Part shown: positions 8,586-17,833 of the stretch, one piece after another
Layout of the letters: every line of letters starts with the position of its first letter
How positions within the stretch are numbered: the first letter of the stretch is position 1
Origin: Micrococcales bacterium
GTDB lineage: Bacteria; Actinomycetota; Actinomycetes; S36-B12; UBA10799
Reading direction: 5' to 3'
Assembly: GCA_016719135.1 (NCBI GenBank)
Contig: JADKAV010000007.1
Location: forward strand, 97,711-161,710
Length of the DNA: 64,000 nt
Program-made: the position numbers and the translations under genes
The notes under the pieces: generated by a model
Told to the model about the DNA's origin: nothing
Database searches by the model: none
The model's input: the letters and a program-made list of their open reading frames with translations, nothing else

Positions 8586-9698
8586 TCATCGCCGACCTCC
8601 GGCCCGGCGGGCCCGCTCAACGGCCTTCGGCAAGGCGTCCACAGCGGCGAGCACATCCTCGCCCGTGGAGTTCCAGCCCAAGGAGAACCGCAAGGAGCTG
8701 CGGGCCGCCGCCTCGTCGGCGCCCATTGCCATCAGAACGTGACTGGGCTGCGGGATGCCGGCGGTGCAGGCCGAACCCGTCGAGACAGCCACATGGGCAG
8801 CGTCAAGGAGCATGAGCAGTGCATCACCCGGGCAGCCCGGGAACGAGAAATGCGCGTTGTTGGCCAGTCGCCGAACGGGATCACCGTTGAGGATCGCGTC
8901 CGGGACTGCCTGCCGGATGCCTGTGATCAACTCGTCACGCAATGGCCGGGTGTCCACAGCTGGGGCAGCCAACGCCGCCGCGAAACCGGCGATGCCAGCG
9001 GCGTCCAGGGTTCCGGAGCGCACGTCGCGCTCCTGACCTCCGCCGTGAATCAACGGTTTGACGTCCAGGTTCCGATCGAGCACCAAAGCGCCGACACCGA
9101 CCGGACCACCCACCTTGTGCGCCGACAGCGCGACCGACGGCACTGCTGCAACCTCGAACTGCGGGTCGCCCAGAATCTGCACCGCATCGCTGTGCAACGG
9201 GATGCCACGCTGCGCGCACATCTGCGCGATCTCGGCAATCGGTTCTATGGTGCCGACCTCGTTGTTCGCCCACATCACCGCAACCAGTGCGACCTCGTCG
9301 TCGAGCAGCGACGCCAGGGCCACGAGGTCCACCCGACCGTCGGCGTCCACCGGGATTCTTTCCACCAGGAACCCCTCCTGGACCAGGGCGTCGGCAGGGT
9401 CCAGGACTGCATGGTGCTCCACTGCCGAGATCAAGACACGGCGCTTGGAGCCGCTGCGAGCGATGCCCTTGACCGCGAGATTGTCGGCTTCGGTGCCTCC
9501 GGAAGTGAAGACGATGTCCGCGGGTTTGGCCCCGATCAGGTCCGCGATCTGCTCGCGGGACTCCTCGACGGTCCGCCGTGCCTGGCGACCGGCGTTATGA
9601 AGGCTCGAGGGGTTGCCCACCTGCTGCCACTGCCGCTGCATGGCCGCGAGCGCTTCGGGCCGCAATGCGGTAGTGGCTGCATGGTCGAGGTAGTGCAC
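8586..9698 (-). CDS. iscS: cysteine desulfurase (IscS/NifS family)
   Basis: This 370-residue PLP enzyme removes sulfur from cysteine as a persulfide for tRNA thiolation and Fe-S assembly. The N-terminal YLDHAATT, the PLP lysine Lys195 in LSAHKVGGP and the persulfide Cys311 in STGSACTAG are present. The start is GTG 9698, with TACCAT 7 nt upstream, giving a leaderless transcript that continues into mnmA. M. tuberculosis keeps the same pair, so it is probably the tRNA-thiolation partner. Confidence 0.94.
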   Translation of the reverse strand: MHYLDHAATTALRPEALAAMQRQWQQVGNPSSLHNAGRQARRTVEESREQIADLIGAKPADIVFTSGGTEADNLAVKGIARSGSKRRVLISAVEHHAVLDPADALVQEGFLVERIPVDADGRVDLVALASLLDDEVALVAVMWANNEVGTIEPIAEIAQMCAQRGIPLHSDAVQILGDPQFEVAAVPSVALSAHKVGGPVGVGALVLDRNLDVKPLIHGGGQERDVRSGTLDAAGIAGFAAALAAPAVDTRPLRDELITGIRQAVPDAILNGDPVRRLANNAHFSFPGCPGDALLMLLDAAHVAVSTGSACTAGIPQPSHVLMAMGADEAAARSSLRFSLGWNSTGEDVLAAVDALPKAVERARRAGGRR

Positions 9699-9705
9699 CC
9701 TGCCT

Positions 9706-9711
9706 ATGGTA
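9706..9711 (-). promoter_or_regulatory. -10 box of iscS-mnmA (leaderless type)
   Basis: On the minus strand TACCAT is followed by 7 nt and the GTG start at 9698. Confidence 0.5.
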
Positions 9712-9737
9712 GGTGGCCGCCGCGCGACCGCCGTCGG

Positions 9738-12191
9738 CTACTTGACCGGAACTGCCGGAACGTGCCAGATCCGGTCCAGGTAGTCGCGCATCGAACGGTC
9801 GGAGGAGAAGTAGCCGGAGCGTGCGATGTTGTGCACCACCATCCGACCCCAGAGGGCCGGGTCGTTCCAGGCCTTCTCAACCTCGTCCTGCACGCCGATG
9901 TATGCCGCGAAGTCGGCCAGCACCATGTACGGATCGTGGGCCAGCAGGCTGTCCACCACGTGGCCGTACGTGAATGACTGCCCCTGGGTGTAGTCCCCGT
10001 GGCTGATCGCGTCCAAGGCCCGCCTGAGCACCGGGTCTGTCTCGTAGTACTGGGCCGGCACGTAGCCGGCTGCCTGCTTGGCACTCACCTCTTCTTCGGT
10101 CATTCCGAACAGGAAGAAGTTTTCCTCGCCGACCAGTTCCCGGATCTCCACGTTGGCGCCGTCGAGCGTGCCGACCGTGAGAGCGCCGTTGAGGGCGAAC
10201 TTCATGTTTCCGGTACCCGACGCCTCCTTGCCCGCCAACGAGATCTGCTCGGACAGGTCCGCGGCCGGTATCAGGGTTTCGGCCATGGTGACGTTGTAGT
10301 TGGCAGGGAAGACGATCGACAACTGACCGGCCGCCTTCGGGTCGGCGGCAATCGTGGAACCCACCGCATTGATCAGACCGATGATCTCCTTGGCCATGGT
10401 GTAACCGGGTGCGGCCTTCGCACCGAACAGAACCGTCCGGGGCACGATCTGTTCACCGTCACTGATCCGCTGGTGCAGAACCACCACGTGCAGCAGTTTC
10501 AGCAGTTGCCGCTTGTACTCGTGCAGCCGCTTGACCATCGCGTCGAACATCGTGTCGACGTTGAGGATGGTGCCGTCGCGTTTCTTGAGCATCTCGGCGA
10601 GCCGGACCTTGTTCTCGCGCTTGATCCGGGTCATGGCATTGACGAAGTCGGCGTCGTCAGCGAACTGATCGAGTTCACGCAGCTTGTCGAGGTCGGTCAC
10701 CCAGTCCTGGCCGATCTTGTAGCTGATGAGCGCCGACAGTTCCGGGTTGGCCAACTTCAGGAACCGGCGGGGGGTGACCCCGTTGGTGACGTTGGTGAAG
10801 CGGTCGGGATACAACTCGGCGAAGTCGGGCAGGACCCGCTCGCGCAGCAGTTTGCTGTGCAGTTCGGCAACCCCGTTGACCTTGCTGCTGCCCACCGTGG
10901 CCAGGTAGGCCATCCGGACGGCCTGTTCGGGGTGCTCCTCGATGATGGACATGCGCCGCACGCGCCAGTCATTGCCCGGGAACGCGTCGGCCACCTCTTC
11001 CAGGAACAGCGAGTTGATGCGGTAGATGATCTCCATGTGCCGGGGCAGCATGCTCTGGATCAGTTCCACCGGCCACACCTCGAGCGCCTCTGGCAGCAGC
11101 GTGTGGCAGGTGTAGGCGAAGCACCGCCGGGTGACGTTCCAGGCCTCGTCCCAGGGCAGGCCGTTCTCGTCCATGAGGACACGCATCAACTCCGGGATCG
11201 CGATCACCGGGTGGGTGTCGTTGAGCTGGAAAACGACCCGTTCGTGCAGTCGGCGCAGGTCGAAATCTCCGGGCAGGACGTTGTGAATGAAGTCGTGGAT
11301 CGACGCCGCGACGAAGAAGTACTGCTGCTGCAGGCGCAAGCGTTTGCCGGCCGGGGTCGAGTCCTCGGGATACAGCACCTTCGAGATCGACTCGGCCTCC
11401 GTCTGCTGACGCACCGCGGCCTGGAAGTCGCCGGAGTTGAACTCGTTGAGGTCGAGGTTCTCCGCTGCCTCCGCCCGCCACAGCCGCAGGGTGTTCACCG
11501 CATCGGAGCGATACCCGGGGACCATGTAGTTGTACGGCACCGCGAGGACGTTCACCTCTGGGTGCCAGGTGGCCCGGTCCGACCCGTTGGCGTGATGGGT
11601 CACCGTCCCGCCGAATCCCACTTCGACCGACATCTCCGGGTGCGGGAACTCCCAGGGGTTGCCGTGCTTGAGCCACGAGTCAGCGACCTCGAGCTGTCGT
11701 CCCTCTTCGTTGAAGATCTGAGTGAAAATCCCGTATTCGTAGCGGATGCCATAGCCGACTGCAGGGATCTGCATCGTCGCCAGGGAGTCCAGGAAGCAGG
11801 CGGCCAGTCTTCCCAGACCGCCGTTGCCCAGACCTGGTTCGGTCTCGAGATCGCGCAGTTCATCCAAGTCGAGGTCCAGGGACGCAAGCGCGTGCCTGGC
11901 GGTGGCCTGCAGGTTGGTGGCCAGCAGCGCATTGTCCAACTGCCTGCCCAGCAGGTACTCCGCCGACAGGTAGACGACCACCCTCGTGCCCTTGCGCATC
12001 TGGGTGTCGAGGGTCTCGATCCAGCGCGAGATCAGGGCCTGCCGCACGGTGCGTGCCAGTGCCATGTAGAGATCGGTGGGATGAGCCCTGACGAAGTCCA
12101 CGCCCTGTCCGAAACGCAGTTCCTCAGTGAACTCACGGGCGAACCGCTCGGGGTCCTGCAGATCAGGACCGGGACGTTGATTGCGTGTCAA
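9738..12191 (-). CDS. glgP: glycogen/alpha-glucan phosphorylase (GT35)
   Basis: This 817-residue enzyme releases glucose-1-phosphate from alpha-1,4-glucans. The C-terminal half has the PLP region EASGTGNMKFALNGALTVG with its lysine, and the N-terminal half has YLSAEYLLGRQL and GNGGLGRLAACFLDS. The start is TTG at 12191; a GGAGG lies 6 nt before it and family-like sequence begins there. That start lies inside the end of the upstream SGNH-hydrolase gene (29-bp overlap), which suggests co-expression. It adds the degradative arm to the GlgX/GlgE/GlgB genes 14 kb away. Confidence 0.95.
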   Translation of the reverse strand: MTRNQRPGPDLQDPERFAREFTEELRFGQGVDFVRAHPTDLYMALARTVRQALISRWIETLDTQMRKGTRVVVYLSAEYLLGRQLDNALLATNLQATARHALASLDLDLDELRDLETEPGLGNGGLGRLAACFLDSLATMQIPAVGYGIRYEYGIFTQIFNEEGRQLEVADSWLKHGNPWEFPHPEMSVEVGFGGTVTHHANGSDRATWHPEVNVLAVPYNYMVPGYRSDAVNTLRLWRAEAAENLDLNEFNSGDFQAAVRQQTEAESISKVLYPEDSTPAGKRLRLQQQYFFVAASIHDFIHNVLPGDFDLRRLHERVVFQLNDTHPVIAIPELMRVLMDENGLPWDEAWNVTRRCFAYTCHTLLPEALEVWPVELIQSMLPRHMEIIYRINSLFLEEVADAFPGNDWRVRRMSIIEEHPEQAVRMAYLATVGSSKVNGVAELHSKLLRERVLPDFAELYPDRFTNVTNGVTPRRFLKLANPELSALISYKIGQDWVTDLDKLRELDQFADDADFVNAMTRIKRENKVRLAEMLKKRDGTILNVDTMFDAMVKRLHEYKRQLLKLLHVVVLHQRISDGEQIVPRTVLFGAKAAPGYTMAKEIIGLINAVGSTIAADPKAAGQLSIVFPANYNVTMAETLIPAADLSEQISLAGKEASGTGNMKFALNGALTVGTLDGANVEIRELVGEENFFLFGMTEEEVSAKQAAGYVPAQYYETDPVLRRALDAISHGDYTQGQSFTYGHVVDSLLAHDPYMVLADFAAYIGVQDEVEKAWNDPALWGRMVVHNIARSGYFSSDRSMRDYLDRIWHVPAVPVK

Positions 12192-13242
12192 GGGAGGCCT
12201 CCGTGCGGTTGCGTGGGATCACATCACCATAAACCGTTTCGAGCGCTCGCACCTCTTCACGGGCGGGTGGCGCAGCTCCCGGGTATGTCCAATGGATGCC
12301 GTCACGCTGACGCGCGGTCACCCGCTGGCCGTCGATCATCTCCTCGGTCGCAAACGGTTCGCTCTCGTCGTAGAGGTCGACGTATTGCACGCCGGGCACC
12401 GCGTCGGCCGCTCGGCTCAGCGCGTCGTTGACATCCGCGTAGGTCGAGTTCCACTGCGGATCACGGGCGGTGGGAGGTCCGGACCAGAACACCCGCTCAA
12501 CGCCCTCCGACATGATCGCCCTCATAACGACGCGGGCCCGCCGTTCGTACTCGGTTTCCCACTGGGCGGTGCCCGGCACGAGGGTCCGCCCCTTGACGGT
12601 CATGTCATTGCGCTCGTTGCCACCGATGAGCACCACGACCGCATCGGGACGCTCGTCGCGCACCATGGTGCGCGCGCCGGCCTCCCAATTGAAGAAAGCG
12701 GGGTTGGTCAGACCCGTGCCGTTTCGCCAGACGGTCTTGACGTCGACCAGCTTCGAATTCGCCAGTTGCGCAGACATCTGCTGCCCGACATACGTGGCCA
12801 AGGAATCACCGAGAACGAGCACCTCCAGAGGATCGGCCGGCGTCGGTGGGGTGATCGGCGGCGCGACGTGGGCTGCCACCGGTTCCGGGACTTCGGCGAT
12901 CAGCGCTGCACCGTCAGCATCGTCGGTGGACTGGCCCAGTGCGTGCGCAAAAGCCTGCTGCGGGGTATCCAGCCTGAGCCACCCGGCGACGGTGTCGACC
13001 GGGGTCCCGATACCGATCATGACGGTGCGGGCCAGTCCGGGACGCATCCCATGTGCGTCACGCACGAAGCCACCGGAATTGAACAGCAGGGCCACCGCCA
13101 ACGCGATGACCACCAGCAGCCACAGGTGACCGGCGGGCATCCGGCGGCCCTGGAATCCGTGCATGGCCGGGTGGTAGGAATCCGCCCGATTCCGCTTGGG
13201 CGGACTGGCCGTCGTGTCGGGGTCGTGGAGGGTGTCTGTCAT
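12163..13242 (-). CDS. membrane-anchored SGNH/GDSL-type hydrolase (DUF459 family)
   Basis: This 359-residue protein has a short basic N-terminus, one transmembrane helix (about residues 30-48, LWLLVVIALAVALLF), a Pro/Ala linker and an extracytoplasmic SGNH domain. The catalytic motifs are LVLGDSLATY (Ser), GGNERND (Asn block) and DGIHWTYPGA (Asp-His pair). Such proteins commonly work with MBOAT acyltransferases in adding or removing O-acyl groups on exported glycans. The gene follows the MBOAT gene by 8 nt and overlaps glgP. The ATG at 13242 is chosen because the helix then sits near the N-terminus. Confidence 0.88.
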   Translation of the reverse strand: MTDTLHDPDTTASPPKRNRADSYHPAMHGFQGRRMPAGHLWLLVVIALAVALLFNSGGFVRDAHGMRPGLARTVMIGIGTPVDTVAGWLRLDTPQQAFAHALGQSTDDADGAALIAEVPEPVAAHVAPPITPPTPADPLEVLVLGDSLATYVGQQMSAQLANSKLVDVKTVWRNGTGLTNPAFFNWEAGARTMVRDERPDAVVVLIGGNERNDMTVKGRTLVPGTAQWETEYERRARVVMRAIMSEGVERVFWSGPPTARDPQWNSTYADVNDALSRAADAVPGVQYVDLYDESEPFATEEMIDGQRVTARQRDGIHWTYPGAAPPAREEVRALETVYGDVIPRNRTEASLDTQSTSRS

Positions 13243-13250
13243 CGTCGGCC

Positions 13251-14786
13251 TCAGAACTGGAAGTAGATGAACGGGGCCACACCCTGCTGGCCGACGAGTG
13301 TGTCGATGACGATCAAGAACACCCCGAACGCGATGCCTTGCGCCCAGAAGGGCAGTCGGCTGAACGAGACCGCGATCCGGTCCCACAGCCGGGGCGGGGT
13401 CACCTGGGTGCTGAAGGCGACGACCAACGCGAGCATGACTGCTGGTGTCACCAACGTGACTGCCGTGGTCCATCCGACGACCAGCCGTGACAGCACGGTG
13501 AAAGCCGTGGCCATATCGGGCGACCGGAAGAACACCCACGCAAGATTGACGAACGCGAACGTGGCAACCCACAGGACGGCCTTCGGGTAATGACGTTGGA
13601 TCGCGGCGTCGATCCGGGGTTTGGGTTTCACCATGACCAACGTCTGGGTCACCTGCGGGTCCTGCTGATCACCAACGGGCGCGGCCGGTCCATCCCGCAG
13701 GTCGATCTCGGGTCCGCCGCGCAGGAGTGTGAGGCGCTGGCTGACCCAGCGTTCGAAGGCCAGACCTGATCCGTGCAGGGCACCCCAGACCACGAAGGTC
13801 CATGCCGCACCGTGCCACAGCCCGCCCAGGACCATGGTGATCATCAGGTTGATCGTGGTGCGCCGGGGACCCTTACGGCTACCACCGAGCGGGATGTAGA
13901 GGTAGTCGCGAAGCCACCGCGACAGCGTCATGTGCCAGCGGTGCCAGAACTCCTGCAGGCTGGCTGCCCGGTATGGCTGATCGAAGTTCTGCGGGAACCA
14001 GAAGCCCAGCAACATCGCGATCCCGATGGCGATGTCGGTGTACCCGGAGAAGTCGCAGTAGATCTGTGCCGCATAGCCCAGAATCGCCAAGCCGGTGTCC
14101 ACGGCGCCGAATGCCTGTGGGCTGCCGAACACCGGGTCGACGAGGTTGACCGCGAGGTAATCGGCCAGCACGACCTTCTTGATGAGTCCCCCGGCGATGA
14201 GGAACAGCGCAGGGGCCACGGGGATGTTGCGGGGACTGCGCGGCGTCGCGAGTTGCGGGATGAATTCCGTAGCCCGCACGATCGGGCCCGCGACCAGGTG
14301 TGGGAAGAAGGACAGATACACCGCGGTGTCGATGGGTTTGGCCAGTGGCGTCTTGCCCCGGTACACGTCCACCACGTAACTGATCGCCTGGAACGTGAAG
14401 AAGGAGATGCCGATCGGCAGGGCGAGTTCCAGCACCTGCTGTTCGCCCTCGAAACCGAACGCGCTCACCAGGCCGTTGACACTTTCGACGAAGAATCCGA
14501 GGTACTTGAACACGCCAAGCAGCGCAAGGTTTCCCACGATCGCGGTGATGAGCACTGCTTTTCGCCCCGGTCCGCGCGCCATCTTGCTGATGACGGTCGC
14601 CGCCGCCTGGTTCCCGACGATCGACGCGACCAGCAGGAACACCCAACGCCAGTCGGCAGCGGCGTAGAACGCCAGCGAAGCGAAGAAGATGAACGGTTTC
14701 CAGTACTTCGGCATGGGCATGAGCAGCCATGACGCGAGCAGCACCACGACGAAGAACGCCGCGAACTCGATCGTCGGGAAGACCAC
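13251..14786 (-). CDS. MBOAT-family O-acyltransferase (AlgI/PatA-like)
   Basis: This protein of about 511 residues and ten or more membrane segments belongs to the AlgI-like MBOATs, which carry acyl groups across the membrane to sugars. Visible are PIGISFFTFQAISYVVDVYRG, the QEFWHRWHMTLSRW block and the catalytic histidine in GGLWHGAAWTF. The GTG at 14786 gives the typical start (VFPTIEFAAFF); a TTG nine codons earlier is the longest alternative. Together with the SGNH hydrolase it looks like a polysaccharide acylation pair; the acceptor is unknown. Confidence 0.92.
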   Translation of the reverse strand: MVFPTIEFAAFFVVVLLASWLLMPMPKYWKPFIFFASLAFYAAADWRWVFLLVASIVGNQAAATVISKMARGPGRKAVLITAIVGNLALLGVFKYLGFFVESVNGLVSAFGFEGEQQVLELALPIGISFFTFQAISYVVDVYRGKTPLAKPIDTAVYLSFFPHLVAGPIVRATEFIPQLATPRSPRNIPVAPALFLIAGGLIKKVVLADYLAVNLVDPVFGSPQAFGAVDTGLAILGYAAQIYCDFSGYTDIAIGIAMLLGFWFPQNFDQPYRAASLQEFWHRWHMTLSRWLRDYLYIPLGGSRKGPRRTTINLMITMVLGGLWHGAAWTFVVWGALHGSGLAFERWVSQRLTLLRGGPEIDLRDGPAAPVGDQQDPQVTQTLVMVKPKPRIDAAIQRHYPKAVLWVATFAFVNLAWVFFRSPDMATAFTVLSRLVVGWTTAVTLVTPAVMLALVVAFSTQVTPPRLWDRIAVSFSRLPFWAQGIAFGVFLIVIDTLVGQQGVAPFIYFQF

Positions 14787-15105
14787 GCGAACCCCAATGT
14801 CCGTCTCTGCCAAGGGCCACGCGATGGGGAAGTTGTCGCGTGACTATGGCGAGGCTAACCCGCAGGTCGGACAAACCGGCCCAGGCGCGTTCGGCGGGTC
14901 GCGGGTCAGCCATCGACTCGTTCGTGCACGGCTGCGCTACCACCGTTCTGTCCCGCTACGTACGCGGCGCGACGTAGGTAAAACGGTGCTTCGGACTAGG
15001 GGGGAGTCGTCTGGTCGGTGAGGTGTTTGCCGGCCGCGGGCGGTGGTGGTGGTGGCCGCGGCTTTTCTCGAAACGACTGCTGACCAGCGGTTCGGTCCAG
15101 CCTCG

Positions 15106-15163
15106 CCATCACATGGGGGCCACCGGTCGCACCCTCGGCTCCGCTGCGGCCCCCATCTGATGG
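15106..15163. repeat. 58-nt palindromic repeat, CCATCA...TGATGG type (copy A)
   Basis: The left arm CCATCACATGGGGGCC and the right arm GGCCCCCATCTGATGG pair at 15 of 16 positions around a 26-nt GC-rich loop. The element has the same ends and length as the one at 15201 and as hairpins in the 58.4-58.9 kb array. Confidence 0.8.
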
Positions 15164-15200
15164 GAGAAATGGGACATAAGCCCCAGAGTGCACGCCGTCG

Positions 15201-15258
15201 CCATCACATCGGGGCCGCCGAGGGCCTCACCGCCCCCGCCGCGGCCCTCATGTGATGG
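15201..15258. repeat. 58-nt palindromic repeat, CCATCA...TGATGG type (copy B)
   Basis: The left arm CCATCACATCGGGGCCGC and the right arm GCGGCCCTCATGTGATGG pair at 16 of 18 positions. It starts 95 bp after copy A, making a two-hairpin unit like those at 58.4-58.9 kb. Confidence 0.8.
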
Positions 15259-15311
15259 CGGTGAGCGGTAGATGCTCTGGTGGCAGGGGCGTCTGCCAGC
15301 CATTGGCCACG

Positions 15312-15471
15312 TGGGGCTGTGACGGGCATGCCGTCAACGACACGACGCTGGCCCACGGTCAGCTGCTGGTCGACGATCCCGAGCGGATCGGCCCGATCCA
15401 GGCGACCGGGATGGACCAGACGCTGTTCAACCGGGAGTACCGCACCCAGCAGTGGGCGACCACGTTCGACT
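15312..15471 (+). pseudogene. internal fragment of an ISL3-type transposase
   Basis: One frame reads a coherent stretch of about 53 residues including HAVNDTTLAHG, DDPERIGPIQATGMDQTLF and EYRTQQWATTFD. This resembles the start of the DDE domain of ISL3-family transposases (a GLDETL-like aspartate motif, then RTQxW(A/S)T). Nothing family-like precedes or follows it, and I see no inverted ends, so it is a relic of a lost insertion sequence. Recognition is from memory of the family. Confidence 0.6.
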
Positions 15472-15974
15472 CCCCCCTGAAATCCGAAGGGCCGGTAAAA
15501 CGCAGGCAATGGGCCAGAACCCGGGGCTCTAGCGAGGGCGCTCAATCCTGCTTCTCCTCACAGCTGAGTGTTGCTCTGCCCGAGCACAGGGCGCAAGAAG
15601 GTGGTCACGGAGGGGTTCGCGCCTGCTTGCCATGACTGGGCGGCCGCCCAGCAAGCGGACGCTTCGTTCGTGTGGCCCAAGTCACTGCGTGTGGATCAAA
15701 TGCGCGGCACGTCCAGGATCATGGAGATGACGTGGAGTTTCGCGGCGCCAGACGGGCGCGACGTTCGACTTCGTCTCCGGAGACGCCGGCTCGTCATGCC
15801 GATGGCGGCGCATCGGAGACCACATCGTCTACGAAGGACCCTGAGCGCGCAGACCAGTGGCTCCACAGACCATCCTGTGCACAACGGCACGCCTCACTGG
15901 GGCCGGTAGTCGATTTGGAGAGGTGTACGTTGATCGACCGCCTACTCGTCCCGCTCGGTCGGGGCCGCAGACGC
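15472..15974. other. decayed intergenic stretch, no intact gene
   Basis: No open frame here looks like a real gene. It lies between the transposase relic and the etfA terminator. The only coherent piece is a possible broken small ORF at 15721-15844. Together with the hairpins and relic upstream it forms a gene-poor island of about 1.2 kb (14787-16027). Confidence 0.6.
15721..15844 (+). pseudogene. possible relic of a small protein, frameshifted
   Basis: ATG at 15721 reads MEMTWSFAAPDGR; after a missing two bases in a GC repeat near 15757 the other frame continues TFDFVSGDAG and RRIGDHIVYEGP before a stop. The joined product (about 41 residues) has the look of a compact toxin-like or hypothetical actinobacterial protein, but I cannot name the family with confidence. 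Confidence 0.25.
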
Positions 15975-16011
15975 AAGCAGCCCCACCGCCGTGTCGACGG
16001 TAGGGCTGCTT
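15975..16011 (-). terminator. terminator hairpin of etfBA
   Basis: AAGCAGCCC and GGGCTGCTT pair exactly and an inner ACCG/CGGT extends the stem past one mismatch. It begins 17 nt after the etfA stop on the minus strand. Confidence 0.75.
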
Positions 16012-16027
16012 TGGTGAAGTTGCTGGA

Positions 16028-16981
16028 CTATCCCTTGCGCTTGCTGATCTCTTCGGACAGCTGCGGCACGACGGCGAACAAGTCGCCCACCACGCCGTAG
16101 TCGGCGAGCTCGAAGATCGGCGCCTCGGGGTCCTTGTTCACGACCACGATCGTCTTCGAAGTCTGCATCCCAGCGCGGTGCTGGATCGCACCGGAGATGC
16201 CGTTGGCGATGTACAGCTGCGGAGAGACGGTCTTGCCGGTCTGACCGACCTGGTACTGGTGGGGGTACCAGCCGGCGTCGGTCGCGGCGCGGGAGGCGCC
16301 GACCGCCGCGTCGAGGGAGTCTGCCAGCTTCTCGATCACCTCGAAGCCCTCGGCCCCTCCGACTCCACGGCCACCGGACACGACGACCGCGGCTTCGGTG
16401 AGCTCAGGACGTGCGCCCTTCTCCTGCTCGACTCGGTCGACGATCTTCGCGGACGTCGCCTTCTCGCTGAGTGCGACGGTCACGTCTGCGCGGTTACCGG
16501 CAGCCGGCGCGGCCTCCGGGGCCGCCGAGTTCGGGCGCACCGTGATGATCGGCGTTCCCGTGGTCACCTTCGAGTGCACGATGGTCGAACCACCGAAGAT
16601 GGACTGGGTTGCGACCAAGTCCTCGGAGATCCCAACTGCGTCGGTGATCACACCGCTGTTGATCTTGATCGCCAGCCGTCCGGCAATCTCCTTGCCCTCG
16701 GCAGTGGAGGTGATCAACACCGCGGCCGGCGACTTCTCGGCGACCAGCTGCGCGAGCAATTCGGCCTTGGGAGCAACCACGTGTCCGGTGAGTTCGGCAG
16801 CATCGGCCACGTAGATGTTCTCCGCGCCGTATTCGGCCAGCGTGGCAGCCGCATTGTCGATACCGTCACCGACGAACACCGCTGAGGGCTGCCCTACCGA
16901 ACGGGCGAGGGTGAGCAACTCCAGCGCGGTCTTCTTCACCGAGCCGTCGACGTGCTCGACGAGTACCAGGATTTCAGCCAT
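16028..16981 (-). CDS. etfA: electron transfer flavoprotein subunit alpha
   Basis: This 317-residue subunit binds FAD and passes electrons from acyl-CoA dehydrogenases to the respiratory chain. The C-terminal FAD domain shows GRGVGG, the VGQTGKTVSPQLYIA motif and GISGAIQH, all typical of EtfA. It follows etfB by 12 nt and ends with a strong hairpin. M. tuberculosis fixB (Rv3028c) occupies the same place. Confidence 0.96.
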   Translation of the reverse strand: MAEILVLVEHVDGSVKKTALELLTLARSVGQPSAVFVGDGIDNAAATLAEYGAENIYVADAAELTGHVVAPKAELLAQLVAEKSPAAVLITSTAEGKEIAGRLAIKINSGVITDAVGISEDLVATQSIFGGSTIVHSKVTTGTPIITVRPNSAAPEAAPAAGNRADVTVALSEKATSAKIVDRVEQEKGARPELTEAAVVVSGGRGVGGAEGFEVIEKLADSLDAAVGASRAATDAGWYPHQYQVGQTGKTVSPQLYIANGISGAIQHRAGMQTSKTIVVVNKDPEAPIFELADYGVVGDLFAVVPQLSEEISKRKG

Positions 16982-16993
16982 TTGTCGTTCTCC

Positions 16994-17776
16994 CTAGATG
17001 AACTTCTGCTCGGACAGGTAGTCGGCGATCTTCACGCCGCCGTCACCCTCGTCGGTGACGATGGTCCCGGCCGCACGTGGCGGTGCAGCAGCGAACTCCG
17101 CGACCTCACTCCAGGCGGCACCGAGGCCGACGGCCGCCGACTCGATGCCGGCGTCGGCCACCGTCACGGTCTCGACGGGCTTCTTCTTCGCCGCCATGAT
17201 GCCCTTGAACGACGGGTAGCGCGGTTCGTTGATCTTCTCGACCACCGAGATGACCGCAGGTGTGCTGGCCTCGACCACGTCGTAGCCGTAGTCGGGGAGG
17301 CGGTGGATCTTGACCGTACCGTCGCCGGGTGCTTCCACCTTGTTGGCGAAGGTCAGTTGCGGCAGTCCGAGTCGCTCGGCGACCATGGCCGGAACCACGC
17401 TCATACGGGCATCGGTGGACTCCGAACCGAAGATGATCAGGTCGACCCCCCGGTCCCCCAGAACGGTGGCGATGGCCAAAGAGGTGGCCACAGCATCCGA
17501 ACCTGCAAGGGCATCATCGAGAACGTGGATACCCGCATCGGCACCCATGCTCAGCGCCTTGCGAATCGTCTCGGTCGACTGCTCGGGGCCCATCGACAGG
17601 ACCGTCACCTCACCACTGGTGGCTTCGGCGATCTTGAGCGCCTCCTCGACGGCGTACTCGTCGAGTTCATTCATGACACCGTCCACCGAGGCCCGGTCCA
17701 GGGTCTTCGTGGCGGGGTCAAGCTTCTTCTCCGACCAGGTGTCGGGCACCTGCTTGACGCAGACGACGATCTTCAT
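16994..17776 (-). CDS. etfB: electron transfer flavoprotein subunit beta
   Basis: This 260-residue subunit binds AMP and pairs with EtfA. It starts MKIVVCVKQVPDT, has the NELDEYAVEEALKI stretch and the ETF-beta signature region VVEASTPAVISVVEKINEPR. The ATG at 17776 has an AAGGAGGT ribosome site about 10 nt upstream, one of the few clear Shine-Dalgarno sites in the window; a much longer frame extends upstream but is not family-like. An inverted repeat at 17834-17852 lies in its promoter region. Confidence 0.96.
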   Translation of the reverse strand: MKIVVCVKQVPDTWSEKKLDPATKTLDRASVDGVMNELDEYAVEEALKIAEATSGEVTVLSMGPEQSTETIRKALSMGADAGIHVLDDALAGSDAVATSLAIATVLGDRGVDLIIFGSESTDARMSVVPAMVAERLGLPQLTFANKVEAPGDGTVKIHRLPDYGYDVVEASTPAVISVVEKINEPRYPSFKGIMAAKKKPVETVTVADAGIESAAVGLGAAWSEVAEFAAAPPRAAGTIVTDEGDGGVKIADYLSEQKFI

Positions 17777-17833
17777 GCGGCGGTCGACCTCCTTGGGTGG
17801 GTTGCCGCGCCAACGCACGGCACTTGACCCTAT

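Noticed and set aside
9999..12431. Open frame of 810 codons on the plus strand opposite glgP
   Set aside because: It mirrors a well supported glycogen phosphorylase gene on the other strand, has low-complexity composition and no family motif; long antisense frames are normal at this GC content.
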